From positions 945,921 to 1,009,920 of the forward strand of contig NC_008942.1 in the NCBI RefSeq assembly GCF_000015765.1: DNA of 64,000 nt. Reading direction: 5' to 3'. The translations under genes and the position numbers were made by a program. Position 1 is the first letter of the stretch. Each line of letters begins with the position of its first letter. Below the pieces are notes generated by a model. It was not told the DNA's origin, searched no databases, and worked only from the letters and a program-made list of their open reading frames with translations. Of this stretch, positions 8,519-17,589 are shown in pieces. The DNA comes from Methanocorpusculum labreanum Z. GTDB lineage: Archaea; Halobacteriota; Methanomicrobia; Methanomicrobiales; Methanocorpusculaceae.

Positions 8519-8997
8519 GAACTTTGCATATCGACCTTCGACCCTGGGAGGAGCAGGACGCCCCTTCCCTTGCTTTTTTTGCCAACGAACCATTAATAGC
8601 AAAGAATCTGCGAGCAGGGTTTCCCTCGCCTTACGGCCTCGAGGATGCGAAAGCCTACATCGCGTTTTGTCATCAGCAGGATCCAACAGAAAATCTCTGC
8701 CTCGCGATAACCGATGACGATTGTGCGGTCGGCAGCATCGGGGTGTTCTGCCGGGGCGAGAGGAAGGCAGAGCTTGGCTACTGGCTCGGCAAACCCTACT
8801 GGGGCAAAGGGATTATGACGAAGATGGTGATAGAGATTTGCGATATGGCGTTTCAGATATTTCCCATCGACGAGATCTTCGCCGAGCCCTATGAGTGGAA
8901 CGCGGCATCGCAAAGGGTCTTGGAAAAGGCGGGCTTCGTGTATTCGGGAGAGAAGGAGAAGTCCCGGGTGTATACGCTCGGGCGTGGCCGCGGGTAA
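8515..8997 (+). CDS. GNAT family acetyltransferase (RimJ/RimL type)
   Basis: A 160-residue protein with the GNAT fold: an acetyl-CoA loop of the form LGYWLGKPYWGKGIMTKMV (about residues 87-105) and the late NAASQRVLEKAGF motif typical of RimJ/RimL enzymes acetylating protein N-termini or small amines. I take the GTG at 8515, which overlaps the mbhN stop as GTGA; the longer ORF that starts inside mbhN is a shadow. The coupling suggests cotranscription with the hydrogenase, though a functional link is unproven. Confidence 0.82.
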   Translation: MRTLHIDLRPWEEQDAPSLAFFANEPLIAKNLRAGFPSPYGLEDAKAYIAFCHQQDPTENLCLAITDDDCAVGSIGVFCRGERKAELGYWLGKPYWGKGIMTKMVIEICDMAFQIFPIDEIFAEPYEWNAASQRVLEKAGFVYSGEKEKSRVYTLGRGRG

Positions 8998-9073
8998 ATT
9001 TCGGGATAGATTTCTGTAATTATTTTTTTGCGTTGGCTTTTTTGAATGTGCTTCGATTGTTTGTGTATCAATG

Positions 9074-9200
9074 CATCACACGAAATACACAAAAGAAATA
9101 CGAAAACACGAAAGAGAATAAGATGAGATTGGGCACACTCCTTTCTTCCACACAAAACTCACAAAAATCAACGAAATGCACGAAAAGAAGACTGGGACGG
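9074..9200 (+). repeat. Dispersed AT-rich repeat, family B copy 1
   Basis: This stretch contains the phrases CATCACACGAAATACAC, ACGAAAACACGAAAG and CAACGAAATGCACGAAAAG. Similar phrases recur at 21065-21110, 25670-25794 (inverted), 32436-32520 and 36990-37026 (inverted). It lies in the gene-free stretch 8998-9594 downstream of the GNAT gene. Confidence 0.6.
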
Positions 9201-9250
9201 AAGAATCTGTTTTCTACTATTTTCATAAGAAGACTGCGAATATTTTATGA

Positions 9251-9360
9251 ATCGGGGTGCAGGGAAGTGACTGCGGGGTGGACGCCGTAAGCGGACGCTC
9301 TCAGTTGAGCAAGGCTTTGCCTTGCGATCCGGCGCGGAGCGTCCCGCGGTGGAGATATCT
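9251..9360 (+). repeat. Dispersed GC-rich repeat, family A copy 1
   Basis: About 110 bp ending in GGCGCGGAGCGTCCCGCGGTGG. It is very similar to the reverse complement of 25341-25450, and its ends match 20931-20989. It contains an internal hairpin (GCAAGGC-TTT-GCCTTGC). It is the left neighbour of the RavA/ViaA block. The remaining 9361-9594 bases hold nothing I can identify. Confidence 0.65.
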
Positions 9361-9594
9361 TTTTTGGTGTGGTTCAAATGGATGAGCAGGGAACCATATG
9401 TAATGGAATATTGTCATTCACAAAAAAATCTGAAATTAATGCCCGCTATTTCTAGGAGAAATGATATTATTAGGATCCCACATAAGAGAAATAGGAAAAA
9501 GTTGCAGTCCAGGAAAGTAGAATCATAATGCTACATGTATAAGGAAGTTGTAGATAAATTCAGGTGTCAATATTTATTGCTCTTTTTCATGATC

Positions 9595-11082
9595 TTATGA
9601 CTTCCGAGTAACCCATTCAAACACATTGTTAATTTCTGCAATACTCCCACTTCGAGGGTCATAAGTCCAACTCTGATCAAAAACACCGTCCTCTACTCTC
9701 TGAGTGCCAAAACTGCCGATACACAACGCAAAAAATCTATTCTCTTCCTGCTTTTGTTTTTTGCATAGCGGAACAATATCAGAAGACAAACCATAGATTA
9801 CGAAATCAGAAATTACCAATAAATCTGCTTTTTTATAATCAGATTCCGACATCATTCGTATTCCCTCGTATAATGCCGGCGCAACATCGGTGCCTCCATG
9901 AAAACTCATTTTAAGGAAGTTAATTAAATCATGAATCCCTTTTGGAGGGGTAAAATCAAGGGTGTTTATTGATGTACTGAAATTAATTAAATAACAATTT
10001 CTCTTTTGAGAAATTGCACGTGATGCTAAACTAAGTGTTAATGCTTTAGCTATATTTTCGGGGGCACCGGACATTGACCCACTCGTATCCACACAGATGA
10101 TTATCGGCCCCATTTTTTCCTCATCATCAACGTTCACAGTTTCCTGCATGTTCTCTTCAATGATTTCTGTTATATAGCCTTGTTTAGAAAAACACATCAA
10201 TCTATTTTCAACATATTTCAGATCAAAGAGTAATGTAACCTCAGGGTCGCTTAATAGAGCCAGTTCCTGCGGAATGATATTTTCCAGATCCCTACCAAAC
10301 TTTATACCAATAATTTCTTCATTGGAATGGACATCCGGTTTTTTAACATGATATTGAATTGTTGAATTAATAATCTCTGTATGATGAGACTGTTGTTCTT
10401 TATGTAATCTCCCCATTAATTCACAGAGTTCACGGATTTTTTCATCATATTTTAGGTAATCTGCCCATTTTTTAAGGACTGAGATGTCTTGTGCACTTAA
10501 TTTACCTACGCTTAAATCCCAAAAAACTCCGGTATCAACTCCCAACGCTTCAAAGACCTCTTTCATCTGCTGTATTGTTTCAAACCATTCTTTTAAATTT
10601 TGCAGCAATTGTTTACGGCGATTTTGTATTTCTTCAAGCTGCCATTCAAGTAACTGTTTTTCATACTCTTTTCTCCATGCTTCCTGCTCATTCCGACGAA
10701 TAAGACTTAGGTTTTCTATAATGGACTCATCTTTCCTTTCTCCAGTTTGATTGTCAACTTCACCTATTTTTTCTTCCCAAAATTTAACATTTACAGACGG
10801 TTGAAGCACTTTATATTCATCTAAATCACTTATGATAGATTTTTTAGAACCTCCGTGTGCTCTATAATCCCACTCTGCAGAAACCAAGTTTAATCTATGT
10901 GTTTCAAGAGGATTGGTGTTCTCTAAATAACTAACCGTTGATTTTTCCCAGTCAGTAAGTTTTTTATTTAATTCATTTTCAAAATCCTTATCATTTAAAC
11001 CAGAAAAATAATCAAAATAAAGGTTAATTGCTAACTCCTTCGTTCTTGGTATTTCATTATTTGGAGACGGCATGTGATTCAA
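9595..11082 (-). CDS. viaA: ViaA-like von Willebrand factor A (VWA) domain protein
   Basis: A 495-residue protein, near the usual ViaA length. The C-terminal VWA domain carries the metal site DTSGSMSG at about residue 331 and a matching GGTD further on. The middle is charged and probably coiled coil (about 130-180). ViaA works with the MoxR-type ATPase RavA, encoded just upstream. The ATG at 11082 overlaps ravA by 26 nt; an internal ATG at 11073 is possible. The gene is visibly AT-rich compared with the flanking metabolic genes, suggesting transfer. Confidence 0.85.
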   Translation of the reverse strand: MNHMPSPNNEIPRTKELAINLYFDYFSGLNDKDFENELNKKLTDWEKSTVSYLENTNPLETHRLNLVSAEWDYRAHGGSKKSIISDLDEYKVLQPSVNVKFWEEKIGEVDNQTGERKDESIIENLSLIRRNEQEAWRKEYEKQLLEWQLEEIQNRRKQLLQNLKEWFETIQQMKEVFEALGVDTGVFWDLSVGKLSAQDISVLKKWADYLKYDEKIRELCELMGRLHKEQQSHHTEIINSTIQYHVKKPDVHSNEEIIGIKFGRDLENIIPQELALLSDPEVTLLFDLKYVENRLMCFSKQGYITEIIEENMQETVNVDDEEKMGPIIICVDTSGSMSGAPENIAKALTLSLASRAISQKRNCYLINFSTSINTLDFTPPKGIHDLINFLKMSFHGGTDVAPALYEGIRMMSESDYKKADLLVISDFVIYGLSSDIVPLCKKQKQEENRFFALCIGSFGTQRVEDGVFDQSWTYDPRSGSIAEINNVFEWVTRKS

Positions 11083-12688
11083 CCTTTTTCAACAAATGCT
11101 CGGCATTCAGTTTATGGTTTTCCAGATCTTTGATGAAAGAATTGAATACATCAAGCACTAAATCTCTCTTTTCTGCAGGCACGAAAGGTGTTTCATTCAA
11201 CTTTTTCTGGGTCCTCACATAAGATCTTGTGTCGGTGATGATCTTCTCGAGAGATTCTAAAGACTTGTGGCATTCATTGATAAAAGTAGCTTTCACCCGG
11301 GAATCTACATGCTTTTGCACTCCTTTTTTTATCTGTATAGGAGGAGTTACGTCAAACCACTTAACAAAGAAATTATTTGCATAACCAGAATCCCATCCAT
11401 AGTTTAATACCTCATTATATATTTGTACTTCGCACGACTTTTTTCCATTAAAATTGCATGTGACCTGATTTACGGACTTTCCTTCTTCATCAAGAGGAGA
11501 AAACGATTTCGTTGTATCCATATATTCAACCGGAATATAGAATCGGATTTTTATCGTATTCTTATCCTCATTATAATAATTGTAACTACGATTTTTACGT
11601 ATATTCGGTGTAGTTACCGGGAAACACGGCTTGTCTCCAATTTTTTCAGTCTCATATACATCTTCCGTGTAAAAGAATGTATCAGATACACCATTCTCAA
11701 GGTCCTTGTGATTGAGTAACCATTTCTGTAATTCCGCATTGTTAGCACAGCCAAACTCTTTCACGCACTTTATAATTATTTCATCAATAGATATCCTGTT
11801 CTCTTCGAGTGTCCATAAACAATGTCGTAATATCAGGGCGTCAACGGGTATTACTTCAGTGCGATCACACAAATATGCAGCTGTTTTCAATATAATCGCA
11901 ATTTTCTGCCATCTGCGATCGGAAACATAAACTGCAATTTCCGGATTATCTTTATTAAACTCATCAATCAAAACTCGAATTGAATGTATTATGTTGAAAA
12001 CCTCTTTGGAAATAGTTACTTTTGAGATTTCCCTGGAAAGCTGCTCCCACTCATCATAAGAAAACTGCAATTCAGCTGGAACCTCAATGTCAGCTGAAAC
12101 AACACCTCCATCAAGCAGTTTTTCAAAATTTTCTCGCTTTTCCAGAGGATTTACGATTATACGCATTATAAACCGATCATAGAGAGCGTCTAATCCTTGA
12201 TTCGGTGGCGGAGTCTCATTACTTGCGGCGATCAATGCTTTAAGCGGGACCTTTTCATCTTTACCACCGTTGCGATAAATTCGTTCATTTATGATCGTCA
12301 ACAGGGTGTTTAGAATAGCGGGACTGCTTTTCCATATTTCATCAAGAAATGCAAAGTCTGCAGTAGGTAAGTATCCCTCTGTTTTGCGAATATAATTGTC
12401 ATTTTTCAGTTCTTGAATACTCACAGGTCCAAAAACGTCTTCAGGCGTGCTAAATCTTTGCATCAAATATTCAAAATGAGTTGTATCTTTAAACGCCTTT
12501 GATAAACGACGGGCAATGAGACTTTTTGCCGTTCCTGGTAACCCGTATAAAAATATTGACTGCCCAGAAATTGCTGAGAGAAGAGAAACTGCAACGATCT
12601 CTTCTCGTTCATACAATCCATCAGAACAGATCGTAATTAAATCCGTAACTCTTTCTTTCATAAAATTATGTGCTTGTGGATGAGTCAT
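11057..12688 (-). CDS. ravA: RavA-like MoxR AAA+ ATPase
   Basis: A 543-residue MoxR-family AAA+ protein. Walker A is GLPGTAKS (49-56) and Walker B is FAFLDE (112-117), followed by IWKSSPAILNTLLTIINER, a phrase typical of RavA. It should form a hexamer that acts with ViaA as a chaperone-like or regulatory machine. The C-terminal half (about 310-480) is the part most divergent in this family. The gene is AT-rich. The motif AAGGTTGTAATGTAAC abuts its start codon and resembles one upstream of the giant gene at 24994. Confidence 0.87.
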   Translation of the reverse strand: MTHPQAHNFMKERVTDLITICSDGLYEREEIVAVSLLSAISGQSIFLYGLPGTAKSLIARRLSKAFKDTTHFEYLMQRFSTPEDVFGPVSIQELKNDNYIRKTEGYLPTADFAFLDEIWKSSPAILNTLLTIINERIYRNGGKDEKVPLKALIAASNETPPPNQGLDALYDRFIMRIIVNPLEKRENFEKLLDGGVVSADIEVPAELQFSYDEWEQLSREISKVTISKEVFNIIHSIRVLIDEFNKDNPEIAVYVSDRRWQKIAIILKTAAYLCDRTEVIPVDALILRHCLWTLEENRISIDEIIIKCVKEFGCANNAELQKWLLNHKDLENGVSDTFFYTEDVYETEKIGDKPCFPVTTPNIRKNRSYNYYNEDKNTIKIRFYIPVEYMDTTKSFSPLDEEGKSVNQVTCNFNGKKSCEVQIYNEVLNYGWDSGYANNFFVKWFDVTPPIQIKKGVQKHVDSRVKATFINECHKSLESLEKIITDTRSYVRTQKKLNETPFVPAEKRDLVLDVFNSFIKDLENHKLNAEHLLKKVESHAVSK

Positions 12689-13135
12689 GTTACATTACAA
12701 CCTTACAAAGTTTTTCAAATAATTTTCATAATCAAGTTTTCAATAAAGTATATTTATTAGTTTTAATTATATAATAAATAATCAACATTAATATCAAAAG
12801 ATTATCAAATCAGTGATTTAGTAATCTATTCCCTCCTTTTTTCATAGCCAACCTCTTTGTGAGGAGGGATAGGCACTTTAAGAAGGATTTCCAATATAGC
12901 ATACCTGCAGATTACCAATACAACCTTAAAAATGTTTAATTTTGTAGATTCAGTCCATATCACTACATTTTCATTAATGATACTGATTGACTCATACTTT
13001 TCAGAAGATTCAATATGGATATAAAAAACCAAGTACAACCGCATGACGTATCCGTTCGAAAAACTCATAATATCTAGACACTTAGATTAAGAATGTATAT
13101 TACTGAGAATGTAAAATCATTATAGATATCAATAT
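12689..13135. other. AT-rich intergenic region between ravA and the DUF362 gene
   Basis: About 450 bp with divergent promoters but no gene I can support. An 80-codon minus-strand frame (12826-13068) lacks a convincing ribosome site and similarity. A small hairpin-like CCTCTTTGTGAGG lies at 12846-12858. Composition matches the ravA/viaA block, not the GC-richer gene that follows, so the boundary of the AT-rich segment is near 13130. Confidence 0.5.
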
Positions 13136-13151
13136 CCGGCCGATAGGCCGG
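13136..13151. promoter_or_regulatory. Perfect palindrome CCGGCC-GATA-GGCCGG before the DUF362 gene
   Basis: A 6-bp inverted repeat with a 4-nt loop ends 17 nt before the ATG at 13169. As RNA it would form a stable tetraloop hairpin in the leader; as DNA it could be an operator. An AGGA ribosome site follows it. Confidence 0.4.
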
Positions 13152-13168
13152 CATATACACAGGAAAAT

Positions 13169-14317
13169 ATGAAAAGTATAACCGGCTCGGCACGATGCAG
13201 CACGTATGAAAGAGAACAGGTACGTGAAGCCGTGGAAAAAGCGATAAAAGCTTCCGGCGGCCTGCCGCGAGTCGACGGCAGAAAAGTTCTGCTCAAGCCA
13301 AATCTCCTCTCTGACGCCGGAATCGACCGTGCGATCACCACGCATCCGGAAATCGTCTACGCGGTCGGGAAAATGATCATCGAAGCCGGCGGGATCTTAA
13401 CGATCGCCGACAGTCCGGGGGCCGGGATCATCTACTCACCGAGGGTTCTCAAGAGAGTCTACCACAAATGCGGGATCGAGAAGGTCGCCGACGAACTCGG
13501 CATCAAACTCTCCTACGACACCGGATATCAGGAACGTTCCTGTCCTGCCGGAAACGTCATGAAACGATTCACGGTCATCAATCAGGCATGCGAGGCGGAC
13601 GTCATCATCTCGGTCTGCAAACTCAAAACCCACATGTTCACGCATTTTTCCGGCGCCGTCAAAAACACCTTCGGCGTCGTACCCGGGCTCGACAAACCCG
13701 TTTTTCACTCCAGATTCCCTGACGCGATCGATTTTTCCGAGATGCTTGTTGACTTGAACGAGCTCATCGAGCCGGACTTCGTCGTCATGGATGCGGTCGT
13801 CGGTATGGAAGGAAACGGCCCGATGGGCGGCCAGCCCCGTGAAGTCGGCTACATCCTTGCTTCCCACTCGGTCTACGGGCTGGACATCTCCGCACAGACA
13901 CTCGTCAACATGCGGCCGGAATGCATCGGAACGACGATGGCCGCCCTTCGCCGCGGACTCGTCGACGAGGTCGAGGTCGAAGGAGACGAGATCATACCGA
14001 TCAAGGACTACGTCCACCCGTCCACCTACAGCGGCCGCCAGAAAGAGTCCTGGCACAAAAAAAATATCTACCGAAAACTTCAAAGGGTCGGCAAAAGATA
14101 CGAACCCTCTCCCGTCATCAACAACAAAAAATGCATCGGCTGCGGGCAGTGTGCACGGATTTGCCCGGTGAAAGCCGTTGAAATCATAAACGACAAGGCG
14201 CTCTTCGATCTGACCAACTGTATTCGTTGTTACTGTTGTCATGAGATGTGCCAGTATCACGCGATCGAAATGAAGCGCTCGATGAGCGGAAAAGTCATCC
14301 ACAAAGTCATCCACTGA
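13169..14317 (+). CDS. DUF362 protein with C-terminal 2x[4Fe-4S] ferredoxin domain
   Basis: A 382-residue protein. The DUF362 domain fills residues 1-300 (KVLLKPNLL, THPEIVYAV, ADSPGAGI, KLKTHMFTHFSGAVKN). A ferredoxin-like tail follows, with CIGCGQCARICP and the altered CIRCYCCHEMCQ cluster motif. DUF362 proteins are redox proteins of unknown substrate, common in anaerobes and methanogens. The start has AGGA 4 nt upstream. It stands alone between AT-rich DNA and the glycosylation genes. Confidence 0.85.
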   Translation: MKSITGSARCSTYEREQVREAVEKAIKASGGLPRVDGRKVLLKPNLLSDAGIDRAITTHPEIVYAVGKMIIEAGGILTIADSPGAGIIYSPRVLKRVYHKCGIEKVADELGIKLSYDTGYQERSCPAGNVMKRFTVINQACEADVIISVCKLKTHMFTHFSGAVKNTFGVVPGLDKPVFHSRFPDAIDFSEMLVDLNELIEPDFVVMDAVVGMEGNGPMGGQPREVGYILASHSVYGLDISAQTLVNMRPECIGTTMAALRRGLVDEVEVEGDEIIPIKDYVHPSTYSGRQKESWHKKNIYRKLQRVGKRYEPSPVINNKKCIGCGQCARICPVKAVEIINDKALFDLTNCIRCYCCHEMCQYHAIEMKRSMSGKVIHKVIH

Positions 14318-14409
14318 CGGCCTCTTTTCGGCGTCAGTTCACTCTCCTTTTTCCATGATCGGGGACGGACGTACTCATCTTATTATTGTTCAGCCCCAAA
14401 TATATACTC

Positions 14410-15729
14410 GTGAAATGGGCAATTTTAGGCGGAGGTCTGACAGGGGTCACTCTCGCCCGTCTTCTCAAGGAAAAAGGACATGAAGTCACGGTCCTCGAAA
14501 AGGAACCGAAAATCGGCGGTCTGTGCAAATCCGAAGTGCGAAACGGATTTACCTTCGACTGCGGCGGATCGCATATCATCTTCTCCCGCGATACAGATGT
14601 TCTCGCATTCATGCAGAACGCTCTGGCAGAGAACCAGGAATTTCGAAACAGAAACACCAAAATATTCTATAAAGGTCAGTATGTAAAATACCCGTTCGAA
14701 AACGGACTGTACGCTCTTCCAAAAGAAGACCTGTTCTTCTGCATAAACGAATACGTCAAGAATCTGGTCGCGGTCGAAAAAGGCGAAGTAACGGAGCCGA
14801 AAAGCTTCAAGGACTGGATCTACTACACCTTCGGCAAAGGGATCGCCGAGTGTTATCTCGTTCCCTACAATGAGAAGATCTGGAACTACCCGACCGACAA
14901 AATGTCGAAACACTGGATGGACGGCCGCGTTCCCCGCCCGCCGGTGGAAGACATCATCAAATCGGCGATAGGCATCGAAACTGAGGGATACACTCACCAG
15001 GCGGTCTTTTCCTATCCGATCGATGGCGGCATCGAAGCCCTGATCCACGCCATCGCAAAACCTATCGCTGATTCAATCAAGACAAACTACACCGTCACCT
15101 CGGTTGTGAATACGGGCGACGGATGGGCTGTCTCCAATGGAAAAGAGACTATTTTGGCCGACCGGATCATCTCGACCCTGCCGCTCCAGACCCTTCTTCC
15201 GATGCTCAATGTCCCTGCCCCAATTAAGGAGGCATGCGATGCCCTCAGGTACAACTCGATTGCCTGCATCTCCGTCGGATTCAAAGGGACCCTTCCGGAC
15301 ATCTCCTGGATGTACGTGCCGGAAGAACAGTGGGGTGCCTTCAACCGTCTCTCCTTCCCGTCCAACTTCTCGAGCAAAGTCGCGCCTGAAGGCTGCTCTG
15401 CGGTCCTTGCCGAAATCACTTACAACGAAGGCGACGACATCTCGAAGATGAACGACGAGGAGATCATTATCCACACCGTCGACGGTCTTGTCAGAATGGG
15501 GATCATCCCGTCGGCCGACGATGTCGTTCATACCGCGGTCGACCACTTCAAATTCGCCTACGTCGTGTACGATCTCGATTACCTGAAAAATATCAAAATC
15601 GTCAGGGAATATCTCGAAGGAGCTCTCGGCATCGATCTCGTCGGCAGATTCTCCGAGTTCGAATACATCAATATGGACGGCTGCATCCGAAGCGCCATGA
15701 ACTTCGTGGAGAAAAATACATGCGAGTAA
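14410..15729 (+). CDS. FAD-dependent oxidoreductase, UDP-galactopyranose mutase/protoporphyrinogen oxidase-like
   Basis: A 439-residue flavoprotein. It opens with a Rossmann FAD motif (AILGGGLTGVTLARLL) followed by VTVLEKEPKIGGLCKSE and FDCGGSHIIF, as in the UDP-galactopyranose mutase and amine-oxidase superfamily. Two glycosyltransferase genes overlap its end, so a sugar-nucleotide or glycan role is more likely than haem synthesis. I use GTG 14410, which places the Rossmann strand at residue 3; an ATG at 14386 would add eight residues. Confidence 0.78.
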   Translation: MKWAILGGGLTGVTLARLLKEKGHEVTVLEKEPKIGGLCKSEVRNGFTFDCGGSHIIFSRDTDVLAFMQNALAENQEFRNRNTKIFYKGQYVKYPFENGLYALPKEDLFFCINEYVKNLVAVEKGEVTEPKSFKDWIYYTFGKGIAECYLVPYNEKIWNYPTDKMSKHWMDGRVPRPPVEDIIKSAIGIETEGYTHQAVFSYPIDGGIEALIHAIAKPIADSIKTNYTVTSVVNTGDGWAVSNGKETILADRIISTLPLQTLLPMLNVPAPIKEACDALRYNSIACISVGFKGTLPDISWMYVPEEQWGAFNRLSFPSNFSSKVAPEGCSAVLAEITYNEGDDISKMNDEEIIIHTVDGLVRMGIIPSADDVVHTAVDHFKFAYVVYDLDYLKNIKIVREYLEGALGIDLVGRFSEFEYINMDGCIRSAMNFVEKNTCE

Positions 15730-16694
15730 ATATCCGGGTGGAAAATTTTTCGGTATTCAAATACGTCGGCTGTGCAACGGTCGCGATGATGCTTTACGAA
15801 GGTCTGCAGAAGACCCCGGGCGTCGATGTCGAGCTGAATAGTAAAAAACACGACCACGACATAACCCACTGTCATACCCTTGGCCCGGGTGCGGTCTGGT
15901 CGATGCTTCGGGCAAAACACGTCAAGATCATCACGGCCCACTCGACCCCGAGCCTGAACGTCAACAACCTCGCCGGTGCTTCGCTCATTAATAAGATCTA
16001 CAAGCCGATGTATAAAAGGTACGATCACATCATCACCATCACGAAAGACAATGAGCGGGAGATCAAAGAGATGCTCCCAGACATGCCGACGACCAGAATC
16101 CCAAGCTGCGTAAATATGGACAAATTCAAGCCGGACGCAGAAAAACGCCGGATTTTCCGGGAAACATACGGCTTTTCGGATGACGACAAAGTGATCCTTC
16201 AGGTCGCTCAGCAGACCCCGAGAAAAGGCATCTACGATTTTCTTGACTTGGCGGATGAACATCCTGAATACAAATTTATGTGGGTCGGGGGATTTCCTTA
16301 CGGGCCGATCTCGGACGATAAGAAAAAGGTCGAGGCACGGAAAGCCAAAGCAGGCGACAACGTCATCTTCCCGGGATTCGTCCCGGACATCACCGGCGTA
16401 TATGCCGGAGCCGACGTCTTTTTGTTCCCGTCCTACGGGGATCTGATGTCGATTTCCATCATGGAAGCACTTTCGAGCGGCCTTCCGGTCATCTCCCGCG
16501 ACCTGCCGGAGTACCGGGAACTTTTCACCGGGATCGCCGGATTCTTTACCAAAAACGAGGAGATCTCCCCCCTGCTCGCAGACGACGCTCTTCTCAGAAA
16601 CGCCGCGTCCCATGCCCGGGCATCGGTCGAGCAGTATGACATTTATAAGGTAGCACAGATGCATGCCGATCTGTATGCGGAGTTATTAGCATGA
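15720..16694 (+). CDS. Glycosyltransferase family 4 (GT-B fold)
   Basis: A 324-residue GT-B enzyme. The C-terminal half shows QVAQQTPRKGIYDFLDLA, then PGFVPDITGVYAGADVFLFPS and SISIMEALSSGLPVI, the sugar-nucleotide site of GT4 enzymes. It overlaps the flavoprotein gene by 10 nt and the next gene by 4 nt. It probably builds an S-layer glycan or a glycolipid together with its neighbours. The acceptor is unknown. Confidence 0.85.
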   Translation: MRVNIRVENFSVFKYVGCATVAMMLYEGLQKTPGVDVELNSKKHDHDITHCHTLGPGAVWSMLRAKHVKIITAHSTPSLNVNNLAGASLINKIYKPMYKRYDHIITITKDNEREIKEMLPDMPTTRIPSCVNMDKFKPDAEKRRIFRETYGFSDDDKVILQVAQQTPRKGIYDFLDLADEHPEYKFMWVGGFPYGPISDDKKKVEARKAKAGDNVIFPGFVPDITGVYAGADVFLFPSYGDLMSISIMEALSSGLPVISRDLPEYRELFTGIAGFFTKNEEISPLLADDALLRNAASHARASVEQYDIYKVAQMHADLYAELLA

Positions 16695-17398
16695 TTTCAG
16701 TCGTAGTTCCATCATTCAATGAAGAGGCAGGCATCGAAGCCTTCCTGAAAAGTCTCTGTGACCAGACTCTTCCAAGAGACCAGTATGAGATCATCGTGGT
16801 CGACGGAAATTCCAAGGACAAGACCAGGGAGATCGCCGAAAAATACGCGGACAAGGTCTTCATCCAGACGAGCAAAAAGGTTGGCGGGGCAAGAAACGAC
16901 GGCGTTCTTGCAAGCAAATATGACCTGATCGTGACGACCGATGCAGACTGTTTCCTGCCGAGACCCTGGCTTGAGACGATCGTAAAAGACTTCGAGAAGT
17001 ATCCTGACGCATCGATCATCTACGGCCCGATCTATCCGCTGGAACCCGGATTCAAGCATAAGTTCGAGGTGTTCCTGTATAATATCGTCGTTCGGATCGG
17101 CGGGAGAACGGGAATCTTCTACGCGACGCTTGGAGCAAATACGGCGTTTCGGAAGAACCTTTTCATCGAGGCCGGGATGTACAAGGTCTGCGATGCCGGA
17201 GACGACTGGGAACTGCCCAAACGTATGAAAAACTATGGACGGGTCGTCCTCGATATGAAGATGATCATCGGCTTTTCGATGCGGCGGTACATCAACTTCG
17301 GTCTCTTCCGCTCGGCGTTCCAGTGGTTCTACGTGGTCGCGAAAGGCGGGTTCTCGGACAAACACCAGTATATGGGTAAGGAATATACGAAAAAATAA
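16691..17398 (+). CDS. Glycosyltransferase family 2 (GT-A fold)
   Basis: A 235-residue GT2 enzyme with the N-terminal VVPSFNEEAGIEAFLKSL, the VVDGNSKDKT nucleotide loop and the TDADCF DxD-type metal motif (about residue 78). One hydrophobic stretch near the C-terminus may associate with the membrane. It overlaps the GT4 gene by 4 nt and shares a base with the next start (TAATG). Confidence 0.86.
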   Translation: MISVVVPSFNEEAGIEAFLKSLCDQTLPRDQYEIIVVDGNSKDKTREIAEKYADKVFIQTSKKVGGARNDGVLASKYDLIVTTDADCFLPRPWLETIVKDFEKYPDASIIYGPIYPLEPGFKHKFEVFLYNIVVRIGGRTGIFYATLGANTAFRKNLFIEAGMYKVCDAGDDWELPKRMKNYGRVVLDMKMIIGFSMRRYINFGLFRSAFQWFYVVAKGGFSDKHQYMGKEYTKK

Positions 17399-17589
17399 TG
17401 GTCACGCTGTATCTCCCCGACGATCTGGTCTTAACGACCCATGCCGGAACGCTTGAGGAGATCCTTCTCCGTCTGGATCTGAATCCGTACGAGATCCTTG
17501 TCACAAGGGACGGCGAACTTTTGCTTGCCGACGACGAGGTCCGTGAGGACGATGTCCTTCGGGCGACCTCGATCGTGCACGGAGGATAG
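17398..17589 (+). CDS. ThiS/MoaD-like sulfur carrier protein (SAMP/TtuB type)
   Basis: A 63-residue beta-grasp protein ending in the diagnostic Gly-Gly (IVHGG). Such carriers form a C-terminal thiocarboxylate and donate sulfur, or modify proteins like ubiquitin. It sits immediately before a tRNA-thiolating enzyme gene with no gap, so tRNA 2-thiolation is its likely job. The sequence LRLDLNPYEILVTRDGELLLADDEV matches the MoaD/ThiS core. Confidence 0.82.
   Translation: MVTLYLPDDLVLTTHAGTLEEILLRLDLNPYEILVTRDGELLLADDEVREDDVLRATSIVHGG

Noticed and set aside
12826-13068. 80-codon minus-strand ORF between ravA and the DUF362 gene
   Set aside because: No ribosome site, no family resemblance and AT-rich noncoding-like composition; left as intergenic.
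15579-16664. A 361-codon minus-strand frame
   Set aside because: It lies opposite the GT4 gene and the end of the flavoprotein gene, both with clear motifs.
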